Assembly (NCBI RefSeq): GCF_001949145.1
Contig: NW_019091450.1
Span: 341,682-405,681, forward strand
Reading direction: 5' to 3'
Length of the DNA stretch: 64,000 nucleotides
From: Acanthaster planci
Lineage: Eukaryota > Echinodermata > Asteroidea > Valvatida > Acanthasteridae
Below are positions 39,501 to 51,500 of this stretch, piece after piece. Every line of letters starts with the position of its first letter. The stretch's first letter is position 1. A model generated the notes under the pieces. That model did no database searches. It was not told the DNA's origin and was given only the letters and a program-made list of their open reading frames with translations. The position numbers and the translations under genes were made by a program.

Positions 39501-42500
39501 AGCAACTTGAATAACTCCAAGATATCTGCAGAACACAGCATCAGTTTCATCGCTGAAGTGCAATTAATTACCATGCAAAGTCCCTTTTCTATCTTAGCCC
39601 AACATCAATGAAATATGTCTGTTTCAATTTAATATAAAAGCCTTTTCTCAACTGATAAAAACTTTCATTTCTTCTTCTCTCATGTTTCTTGACACATAAG
39701 TAATGCATTTACACATAGGTTCCTGCAGGTTGAATCAGTTCCACTGATTAATTTGACACTAAAGCCAGCTGCCACAGTGATTCAGCTTGAAAATTTCTCA
39801 TATTCCATTCTAAAGCATGTGGGTATATCCTAAACTTCCCAGGACAAATAAAAGTGAAAGACATTTCACTTTTTAAACACTGCAGTATGCTACTGGACAC
39901 CACCACAGAAGTGAAACCATGAGAAATTGTGATCTTTGGAAGGAAGATTCCATCACACCAATTTCCTGGCTTGAGGTAATATTCATAACAAGTGACTTAT
40001 TTGTCTTTGGAGGTCATGTGGTAATTCACAAGTGATAAAGTCAGTGATCTAGTTGAGAGTGTTGCTAGGCAGTGTACAAAATGGGAAATTCTACCTTAGA
40101 CTATGAAGGGTGGAGTCAGGAAGAGATCCAGGCCCAACGAGACCTTTATCACTATGAGAAGCTTGACGCAGCCATCTGGGCTGACGTCAAGATGTATGCG
40201 GCACCACTTGGCCTCCTAATGAATGGAATCTTCCTGTTTGTGGCCATCCGCGTGAAGTCAATGCACACCACTGTCAACATCTACCTTGGAAATTTGGCTG
40301 CGGCCGACAGTTTGGTCCTTACGTTGGGTCTTGCACTGCTGGTACGTGAAGATCTCAATCTGTCTGTTATGAAAGCAACCAATTTCATCTGCCTCATTGC
40401 ATCCTACTGTTTCATCACTGCTTTGGCATTTGAGAGATACTTTGCTGTCTGCAAACCCCTGTATTTCCGTGCAACTTCCAGCAAGGCTCGCACCGTGAAG
40501 GTGTCCGTGGCGTTGTGGATGATAGCTGCAGCTGGAGGAACAGCCTGGTATTTCAGCCCGAAATTTGCAAATGCGACGCAAACCAGTGCTAACGTCAACA
40601 ACCTTCTCCTGGTTGTGTTGTATTTGACTTTACTGTCCATAAATGCCACATTGTACACCTCCATCATAAAGAAACTCCGTCGACAACAACGTCTTATTTC
40701 AAGCACAGCCAGGCAAAGAGCAGGTCGAGTTGCTCTAATGCTCTTGTTTAACACTGCCGTGTTCTTCTCTTTCAATGCAACCTCCATAGCCGAGGGTATC
40801 TATATAGTGGTCATCAATTTCTCTAACATGCCAAAGATGCAGATCATAAAGGCATTGGAATCGTGGACGGATGTGCATCTTGCAGCATCCATACTGCAAC
40901 TGATCAACAGCTCCATTAACCCCCTGGTTTATAGCTGGACTAACAAAAGTTACAGGGCAGCTTTCGTAAAGGCTTTCCCATGTTTCAACCTTCTGAGCAA
41001 ATGCTACAGAGGTAGTAGGGATGCAACACGGGGGAAGATTTGGCAAATTGAGCTCCACGCTCTCTCCCAAAGAGGCTATCGAATAGGCGGCAGCCAGGGG
41101 AACTGAAGCAGCAACTGCGTGTTCCTCAGAAAGAGTTGACCAACACTGGTGGGTCGCAGGAACCAAAACAGCAGATTAGAATGCCTGAACTACCCAGCAA
41201 TGCAAGTCAGCAGGATCCAGTAAGGCAGGTTGGTATCAAAGTTTCTTCTCAAGAACAAAGTACTACTAGTGACAGCTCACAGATATCAATGGAGCAACAG
41301 CAAGATCTCCATCGAGAAGCAATCAACCATGACAGCTTGCAAAGAACCATCACAGGTAATTGTGGAGCTGCTAGTGCTCTGCCATGAACTAGCCAGCAGT
41401 GACATTCACCAGGACCCAATGCCAGGACATAAGGTCTTCCTTAACAACCAACCCATACCGCAGTTGAGCCGCAAAATCAAATGCAGTAATTACAACTCCC
41501 ATCAAAGCAAACCAGCCACTGGTGTAGCAGAGTGAAAAGCAAGTCTGCACAGAACAGGTCACAACCAAGACTGCACAGCATAAATCACAATGCATGAATG
41601 CACAAGTACTTCTTGAAGAACAAACTATCAACGGCATACACCAACACAGCAGATCAATACCATCCAGCAATGCTGCAATGAATGATGAACACCTTGACCA
41701 AGGCTAGTAAAGACTGTACAAATGACGATGCCCGAACAACATTTACCTTAAAATTCTGAGACAGACAATATTTACTTTAAAATTCTGAGACAGAGAGTGG
41801 ACATACATGGGCAAAAAGTGTTTCAGGAATTCTGAAACAATATTTCAAGAGAGCTTTAAGAAGTGCAGAACAGTTCCTTTTATTATATTAAAATGGGGGT
41901 GAAAGGGGAAATCCAGTGCAATTGAAACTACAAAAAGGAAATTAAAAGTGTATGGAAGTCAATGATTTCAATTAATCATAATACAATTGATACAACATTG
42001 ACATTAAAGATAGGTTTTCCAAAGAAATACATTCATCAATGAACGGTACTAATAGACACACAATAGGCATGAGTGGTGACTACTGTGAAGAGTTACAGGA
42101 AATGATTTTAAGTTTCACTTTAGTTTCACTTTCATGTAAATCTTCTATTAAAAAGAGAAAATAGTGGAACATATTTTATAAAACAAGACCACTTCCTTTT
42201 CACAGTTCCAAGCATATACCTCCAAATATGCCAACCTATGTATACGGAAACTCTGCATTGTAAACTTTGTAAACAGCAAATTTAATGGATATAAACTAAA
42301 ATAATTAGAGGCCTATATCACATTTTATATCTTGGTCTGTTCTCATCTATTAATCAAAGAGTAATCAAATAATGAAAAGATGTGTAATTCTTGGAAAAAA
42401 GGAAAGTTGAAGTAACATGACTGGTTGAAAATTAGGTTTAAGTAGATCAGACTGTAAAGTCTGCCCAATTGCGTTGGAGACAAAATATGACTGGTGGGAT

Positions 42501-45500
42501 TTAGCATTCTTATGAAACTTGATGAATTTGTTAAACTGATGTTTAGAGAATTGATTCAATCCATTTCAAAAAGTACTTACTCTGGGTTGTCTGATTGCAT
42601 GTGGGCCCTGTGAAGCCTGGCGTGCACTGACATTGACCCTCCAGGCAATGGCCCCCATTGAGGCACTGAACATCCTCACACCCTCCAACTGCATAGTAAA
42701 AGTGAAACCATATCACATTTTAAACTCAGCGAACTGGCACCATCCCTTGTATGTTACTGCTTTGGGTCGTTGAATGTCTGTTCCCCACAGCTTATTAAAG
42801 ACAGCCAATGCATCTGTATTTCACGGAGACTGAAATTTGCATGACGCTTGTTTTCTCAAAAGAATATGATAGGTGTAGCAAACACTCCCTGGAATTTGAG
42901 GTGATTCAAAAATACAATCCCCAGTTCAGCTTTGCAGGCTCTGTCTTTCTGTGTCTACCACAAGTACTGAAACAACTACAAAGCGATCTGAACCAAGGGT
43001 AGCCAAAATTGTAATTGATACAAAATTGTAAAAAAGTCTCACGCATGAAACCGTTAGTGCCAATAACACATCAAATATGTGTCATCATTATATTCTATGT
43101 AAAAAATAGCAGCAGCTGGTTCGGAAACTTCAACCACTTGACATACTGAATAGATCTTATTCAAAAGGAAGCCATTTTAATCATGTTCCCTGAACTTAAC
43201 TATTCAGTGTAATATATCACACAGGGTGCCAGGCTATTTTTGGTTGCATGCATCATTTCTTTTTGGGGGAGCATAAAACATTTAGACATTATATATCACA
43301 ATTTTTCAATTATTCATTATCTTAAATGAACTTAACCTGCAATGAATTTTTTTCACTGTTCTCATTTTGCTTCTTAAGGTCTTAAAATGAAAAAAAAATA
43401 ACCTAACTTTGGATTCAACATGGCTGATTTGTGAATTCTGTCAATTGAACACTTACAGTTGATCTCACAGTAGGCTCCAATGAAGCCGTACAGACACTGG
43501 CAGATACCGTTCACGCAGACACCACCATTCTGACAAGACCGGATGCACACTAGAGCATCAAATACATGAACAGACATAGTTTTTTATCACAGTGAGAAAA
43601 CAAGATCCCCCCTACAAAACACTGAAAAAGTATTAAATTAGCACTAATAATTTATCCAATTTTTTTGGCACTCTTTCCAGGGCCTGCCCGCTCAAGAGTG
43701 CATTACACCCTATTTAAAGATGCAGTTACACTACATGCACCCCCGCACTAAATGGTGAAAACAAAAAATAGGAATGCTCATACAAAATTAAGAGACGTGG
43801 AATAAATATAAATGGTGAAAATACCAAATTAGTTTAAATAATACTTTGTGCAGGATGTACAATTGGCGTTCTACAGTTTGACAGTTGTACAAGGAGAGCC
43901 CATCTCGCAAACACAGTTTCAAGCTTGTCAATTACAAAGTATGTGACAGATGTATTTCACACTACAATAACAAGGTTTGACTCAATTTTCGCCCTGGCAT
44001 GATGCATAAAATATGTGAAAATAAATATTACATAAAAATAATATTACATATAGAAATAAATACTACACCGTAAAACTTGAAAAGGTTTTTTCAAGGGTAA
44101 TGTTACTTTAAATGCACCAGCCATCACTGAAAAGGAAAAATGGTCTCCAAATCAGAAATAATCAAAACCCCTTTTTAAATAGCTTACAAAGACAGTCCAG
44201 TCTAGTCCGGTTTGGTTTGTATTCAAAACAGATGTATACTTCTCTCTGCATCAACATGCATGTGATGACATAAAATTCAAGCCAATTCTGATTAAGCTCT
44301 GAGAATTCTTGAAAGTTACACGGAAAATAAAGACCTTATTCGCAGGGAAGAAAGTTTCTATCCTGTTCCCGGAATCTATCTTATTCAATGTATTTTGTAA
44401 AATGGGTGGTTCCAGACTATTTCAGGTTTCATGCCTCCTTTCTTTTACATTTAGCTGTAAGTACTCTCAAATATTAAATTATTGACATCGATTTGTAATG
44501 ACCTTTATTTCACTGCTTTCAATTTATTCTCAGGTTCTCAAGTTAGCCTTGCTTTCAATTAATTACGTGTCAAGTATTGAATAATGCCAATCCCGTGTTC
44601 TTAATACTCAGAACGTATGTACAGGACACAAATTGAGTCCAGTTAGCAACATACCTCTAGTCTGGCATTGGTTCCCTTCAAACCCTCTGGGACAGATACA
44701 GAGACCATTTTGGCACACACCACCATGCAGACAAGGCGGCCGGCACACTGTGAACAGTAACCAATAAAATAAGTGCAAAGTGGGTGATAACATGCAGCTA
44801 CCTCTTGCTGGATTTCTTGAAAGGGAAGTGCAAAATACTGCATTGGTACAGTGAGGTTAATACTGGCTTGAAAAATGTAATAGTTTGATACCATCTCTTA
44901 GAGATGCTTTTCCCCTTATCAAACACCTTGTGTGCTCGTAATCCATTTGTATTATGCTTGAATTGTGGACTTTTTTACATCATGCAATATACATTTACCG
45001 TTGTTATGGCACACATCATTATGGTAGCACCCGAATAGTACACAAGTACTGACTACTTCAAGTGGTGAAGTGAGGTTACCTAGGGAGTTTTCAATTATCC
45101 CAGGTGAAGCCATGAAGAACATGAAAGCAATACTAGCTCATGCCTTGTGACCAGCTCTCAGCCAATGGAGATACAGAATCTGTGGGTGAAGTATTATCTG
45201 AAGGCAAGAGACAGATACATGGAACCATGCGATGCCACGAGGAGCATTACCGCAAAGATTGAGAAGGGTTGAAAGTACCACTTCTGTGCCTACCTTCTAT
45301 TTGACAGTACGCCCCTTGGTATTGTGGAGGGCAGTTGCACCTTCCAAAGTTGCAGACACCACCATTTAAACACGGCTGCTCGCAATCTGGGTAGACAGAA
45401 GAGAGGACAAACACATTTTGCTCTTTACTTTCCAATCAGATTTACATGATGATTTCGGGTTTTTTTTCCTTTTTTTAAAGTAATACTGGCAATGACAGCG

Positions 45501-48500
45501 GTATATGCAAATGGAAAAACAGCAAAACAACAAGTGAAAACAATGTGTAACTGAGAGAAAAAGTTAGCAATTTCTAAATGTCACTCCATGGAGCCTTAAC
45601 CACTTGCTGCTGGGGAACCCTGTTTTGAGCACCATGGGGTTTATACGCAGAGCTGGGGTGCCCAAAAAGGGACAAAAGAGCTGGTCCATGTAACAAAAGA
45701 CCATACTAGGAACAAAAGACCTGCTGCTGGGAATTGCCATCATTTTTGGGCTTGCATTTTTCAAAGTAATCCGTCACTGGTTTTTAACAGTATACCACTG
45801 TTTTGGGCAAAGCACACCCGCGGGTTAGCGACACGGACAAAAGTGCTCCAGGGCCCCATTGATGAGCGACACAGCACTGCTGCATGCTTATCCAGCCGAG
45901 TTTGAAAAGACAACACTCGCATTCAGGAAATTACACAACACCTCACAATTCTGGGCTCTCTTTACAGGGCGCCAGGCCTGGCTGAAATATTCAGGAGCGA
46001 ATGGAGGTTATCTGTCAGCTTAGAGTAGCCACCAAACAGTCATTCGTGTGGGTGTAAACGTCCATTAAATGAAATGATGAATTTCTGAAGAATTCAGAAA
46101 ACCGGAAATCTTGAAAATCTCCCGTATGTGTTCACTGCATTTTTAAAAGCACCCGGCGGCATGTGGTTAAATGCAGTGCACCAAACAACACAAATGTACC
46201 CCAAGCCTGCAGAAATAAAAACAAGTAACTGCAGGATGAGCATGTCCTGACACTGACATTTGACAGGGAAACCATACCTCGCCTTTCACAGAAGAGCCCT
46301 GTAAAACCTGGGGGGCATTCACAGGTGCCGTTGACACAGGTGCCCTGATTTTGGCAAGCAATAGGACACTCTGCAATGATGAAATGGAAAATCAGAATCA
46401 GAAAATAAATCTGCGTTGCCTTGTCCTAATTTTGAAAATGGATTCTCTTTTATCATGCAAAGTTTACAACAAAGAGATCACTCCGTGCAAGGACAAAGAT
46501 GCTACTCTCATTATTTTTTCTTTCTTTCATTCTCCTTTTTTGGTTTTGTTGCATATGGGTCATTCCATGAGGTTGGGGCAAAGATTGTGATGGTGTCCAT
46601 TGTTACATGGGTTCCATAAAAATGAACAGCTATTTCCCTGCATGTGGATTCCAAACTGACCTTGGTTATACATCTTGCAAGTCTGAACATGGAGGTTTAT
46701 GTTATTTATACAGAGTAAATGACCTGCTCTACAGGTCATGACAGGTGGTAAAAGTTACCCATGTAAAAAGGACACCGTCACAAACTGTGCCCCAATCTCA
46801 TGGAATGACCCATGTATCTGGGTGTTTCGTTTGTGTCAGTTGAGCTGTGGTCTTTACGGTTGTGTTGCTTGCTTCAGTTCGAAATCTGGATTTTAACCCC
46901 TGACCCCCATTCGCTACACCATCGTTTGAAATCACTCTAAAGCAAACCTTTCTCATTGCAATCGTCCCCTCTGTAACCCCGGTTACACCGACACACCCCC
47001 CCAATGCAAGCACCGTGGACACACGGAGGTCGACACACTGTCAAAATAAGAACAAGGGAATATCACAAATGAAAATGACTGGTCCAGTTTTTTTGCATCA
47101 ATGCACACAATAGCTCACACACCTCCAATTAGAAACCTCCAATTACATACATTATTTAATATCTTGATGCATGGAAAATATGTTAAAACGAGCAAGTCAC
47201 CCTTAATTACATGACTCCTTTAAACTAAATCTATTGAAAAAACAAGGTATCTAGTCTTTAAGTCTATAAATAAATGCTTGGAATTATGAATAGCCTGCTT
47301 ACTCGGAAATAATCAAATACTTTTATTTCTGCCGATGTTCTTTCATATTTAACGAGTTTTATCTCGGTGTAATTTCTATCAAGTCTACAATCGAACCACT
47401 TTAAGAAAGATGGACCATTACAACACGGCATCAAATTCTGGAATAGCCAGAAATGCATACACAAAATCAAGACTGTAAAAAGACACTTCTAGACTCAATA
47501 CCTAAAATGCTGGTGATGAAATAAAAGTTCAATACAAGTCACGCTAGTTTTATTTAGAATAATTTACAACTTATGATAAATTTATATCTAAGTATCATTA
47601 AGCAACTTTCAAAAAAGGAACGTGAGATTTGGAATCCAAAATAATCCAGCACCACCCTTTTAACAGATTACCTTGGATATGATAGGTTAAAGAAGAAGAT
47701 AAACAATGGTTTCCTTGGGAATATAACCTATTGCCTTCACTGTTTTCATGGTTTTAAATTGTTACCACTGAGAAACCAGCCTACAGACTATGAACATAAT
47801 ACAACAGAAAATGCTGAGTATTTTTTTGTCTTTGTCTTTTTTCGCTGAATGGATTTGCATTCTCAGTCTGAAAAGGACAGAAACTCTTTTTAGTAAGAAG
47901 GCAAAACCTGCTACAGGGTTTTCACGCAGTTACACCTCGCATTCTGTGCTGGCTCACATCGTTTCAATAAGAGAATGCTGTGAGGCACAAATGTATGATT
48001 CTGAAATTGGTCAAAGTGAAAAGCCATGCAAATTAAGCACAAAAAAGCCCCCTGGTTTCAGACAATTTTAAGTTCAAATTTAAGACAGAAAGAATGACAT
48101 TATAAACATCAGGTGAAAGAATTATTTCATTCTGCTGGGGATAATTCATGACCTATTCATTCAATGTCTGACGGCGGCCAAAAAAGTTGAACTACTCACA
48201 TCTGGTTTCGCAGAATTCCCCATCAAAACCATCCTCACAGACGCACACACCAAAAATGTTGCATGTTCCACCATTGAGACATTCTCTCCTGCAAGCTTTA
48301 AAAGAAGACGTGCAATTGGGCAGTTTCACTTGCAGTGTTGTAAAAGCAGACGCAGTAGTTAAGACAAAATATTATCCCGCACTGCTGGACCACGGCACAA
48401 GAAACAGCTAGTTATGAAGAATTTAGATGCAAAAGCCAACAATTTTTCGAAATGAAGAAGCTCACTCTCCTTCAAACATTAACTTTCTTTCTGAACATTC

Positions 48501-51500
48501 TAAATGCTAGTTGAATTCAAACTGTAAACAGTCAATAGCCCTTACATTCCTGAATCCTCTGATTTCAATATATTTTACATACACCCTCAGGGGTAAGGGT
48601 TAAGATATGATGGATTCATGGAGAATCCACAGTTGTGTATGACCAATGGCCCATCTGACCTTTTAAAGACAATTTTTCTCAAAAGGTGAAAAGGGGATTT
48701 AAAGCAGTTTGTTTCCATCTCAACTCTTGTTTGTATTATTCACAAGGTGGTAATTTTACATTGTTTTACATGGTTAATCAGGTCTTTGCTAATGAGTATT
48801 TTACCCTAATCTCCCCCCTCAAAGGGGCTTTGCCACCCTCCCCCCCCAAAAAAACCCCTGATAAGTGTAGAAAATGCCCAAGTTTGTAGCTTTAGCCATG
48901 GACATCGTGAGGGAATAGATACAGATAAGACACTCCCTCCGGGAAACAGGGTAAAAATACAAAGAAGGAGGAAAATTTAAAGAAATTTACACATAAAAAA
49001 ACCCTGACACCTCAGCATCGATCCCTTCCAATGTGGATTGTTTGTCATTTTGCTGTTGATGGGTGCATTACCCACCTTCCCAAGCACCTTGCCCCTTCGT
49101 GGGGCCACCAATGGGCCCTGCCAAGTTATACTCGCACACCCTGACTCATGGTGAGAGTAACAATGGTGACTAACCTCTGTACTGGCAGTAGTCTCCGGTG
49201 TGGGTGTCTGGACAGACACACCGGCCCTCCACACACATGCCAAGATTCAAGCAATCCGGCCGACAAACTACGCGTTATAGACAAGGAGGAACATGGCAAG
49301 ATGTCGAATTGGCAAACTTCATTGTAAAAATCACTTTAGACTTATTTCTTACCATGGCAAATAAATGAACACAGAAAGAGCAGCTTATTCCTGGCAGATG
49401 GTCTTTAGGATAGAACATGCTACTTTTGTATTCAAGTAAATCACAAGTGCCTCCACAACTCCAGTCACAAGTCCTTTAACAAGACCAGTCTTAGGCATGA
49501 GGGTGAACAGTGACAAAAGAATGCTTTTTACAGTTTATTTGAATAGCTTGAGAATTGGTTTCAGACTGAATGACTTGTGATGGATTTGTGATGGAGTTAC
49601 AGGGACTTGCAAGGACTCATGATAGACTCGAATACAACACTGGAACATGCGGATTTGGAACACTTTTTAAGGTACAAGGAGTTCCTGGCACGAGGCTATT
49701 AGCATAAATGTAAATTACTGATAAAAATCAAGGTTTTTATCCCTAAAAAATGCAAAATTTTAATTTTAATTGCTGACATCCTCCTTGGCACAAAACAATA
49801 TAAGTAATAACAAATTTCCAATTCTATTCATCAGTGTCTATTTGGCATTAATTTTGTCAAGAGCTTTTATGTCATTGCTTACAATTTTGTTCTCATGCTG
49901 CAAAAAAGAGACTGAACCCAGCTGTCAACCAATTCCATATGATCGACTTGTCAAAAAGGCTCATCCAACTTGAGCAGAAGCACCCCCTCACTGGTTGAAA
50001 AGAGCCATGTTGATGGAGAGTGTTGATTTTGTTGGTAGTGATGGGACCATAACATGTACATTTCATAATCGCTTGTGAATCAGCGAAGTGCAGGCCCCCC
50101 CAAAGGAGCCAACGCTGGTGGGGAAAGTGTCCCCTCTCTTGGCCCCAGCATTCACACACTATTGCATCAACTACTGCTAAAGATTCACATGATAATGGCA
50201 CTTACTTTTGGTCTCACAGAACTCTCCGACGTACCCCTCTGCACACTGGCACACACCCCGCGTGCAGGTGCCCCCGTTGGCGCAAGACTGCTCACACCGT
50301 AACGGGATGCTGCAGTCCACCCCAGTGTAGCCAATGGAGCACTGGCATTGGCCCGCCTGGCAGATGCCGAACTGACATGCAGGGATGCATGGGATGTCTG
50401 GAGGACGAGGGACACAGCCACATACAAATAGATCAACCTCACCCCCATCCAAGATATTACTTCCAAATACCAAACAGTGACAATTCACTCATTCGGTGGA
50501 AAATTCACAACTGAAACTGACAACATGATGAATTCCGCGGAGCTTTTATCACTCCAACAGAATGAGACTTCACAAAAGTTCCCCCAAGAAGCGGTTCTTT
50601 TTCAAACCATTTCAACCTAAATTAAGAGTGATATTCACTCTAAACCGTCATTTGTGTGCAGTGTGCACACACACTCAGGTGTCAACACCTGAAACCAAAA
50701 TTGTTTAGCGCCAGGCTTTCATAAAGTGGTTACACATAATTCTTGTATTTCACCAGCTTTTGACAATGACAAAAACCACCGGGTGTGTTTTTATGACCAT
50801 TAACCAGCAACATGTTTGTGACGTCAAAGGATAACAAGATATGGTTATGTCTTTTGACAGAGGATGCAGACAACCTTGTCAACAAACATCCTTTTCTCTC
50901 CCAATATTCGCATGTTCCTTACTACCTGACTTTTTATATTTTTGAAGGAAATACTCCTGATTTGCTGCAAGTAACATTGTTTTTCTAAAAAATTCTCAAA
51001 GATATGTAATTGGCTTATTTGAGAAACAACAATTATTTGTTCTTTTATTATGCTGCCATTATGCTATTATGCTGCTATTTTGAAGCAGTACTGAACAATT
51101 CCAAGCTTTGGTTCTCATTTTGTTCTGAACAATGACTTTATTGGCATATCCACAGTCACGAAAACACCTCACTGATGACCATAGCAGAAACACATACCTA
51201 AAAATATGGAAGGGCTGCGTAGCATCGTGATCAGAATATCGACAAGAATATAATATCAAATCAGTGTTCTGAAATATGTGATTGTCAACCTTTCGGTAAC
51301 TGAGTACCTTCTTCAGGGAATCTGCCTGCCCTGAAGAAGGTACTCAGTTACCGAAAGCTTAGCAATCACATATTTCAGAGCACTGATTTGATATTATATT
51401 CTTGTCGATATTTAGAAACATACACCTAGACGGGTTTGTAAAAACATACCCCTGTCACCAGCAGTGGAACAATTTTTGAAGCGCATAAAGTGGGGCGGCC

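Larger units (their letters stand above)
42689..45293. other. Introns between exons 17 and 20
   Basis: These introns are AT-rich, with an AAATAAATATTACAT-type patch near 44020-44070. CCAGACTATTT...GCCTCC at 44412-44440 is shared with 4010-4050 and hints at an unnamed dispersed repeat. Confidence 0.45.
47038..50205. other. Introns between exons 12 and 15
   Basis: 47038-48199 and 48296-49174 show no recognised element. Around 50090-50150 an AAAGGAGCC...GTCCCCTCTCTTGG segment resembles 24750-24800 and may be a dispersed repeat. Confidence 0.45.

Noticed and set aside
40072-40080. GTG start for the GPCR three codons upstream
   Set aside because: Non-ATG initiation is not needed; ATG 40081 follows an in-frame stop and gives a natural N-terminus with a glycosylation site.
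40258-41166. Three minus-strand open frames across the GPCR
   Set aside because: They are antisense shadows of a receptor with clear class A motifs.
41136-41535. Separate genes downstream of the GPCR
   Set aside because: The frames start at non-ATG codons or overlap each other, are low in complexity and lack recognisable domains.
51236-51411. Confirmed hammerhead ribozyme
   Set aside because: Only the CTGAAGA / stem II / GAAA part is visible; stem I and the UH cleavage site were not found, so it is kept as a finding only.
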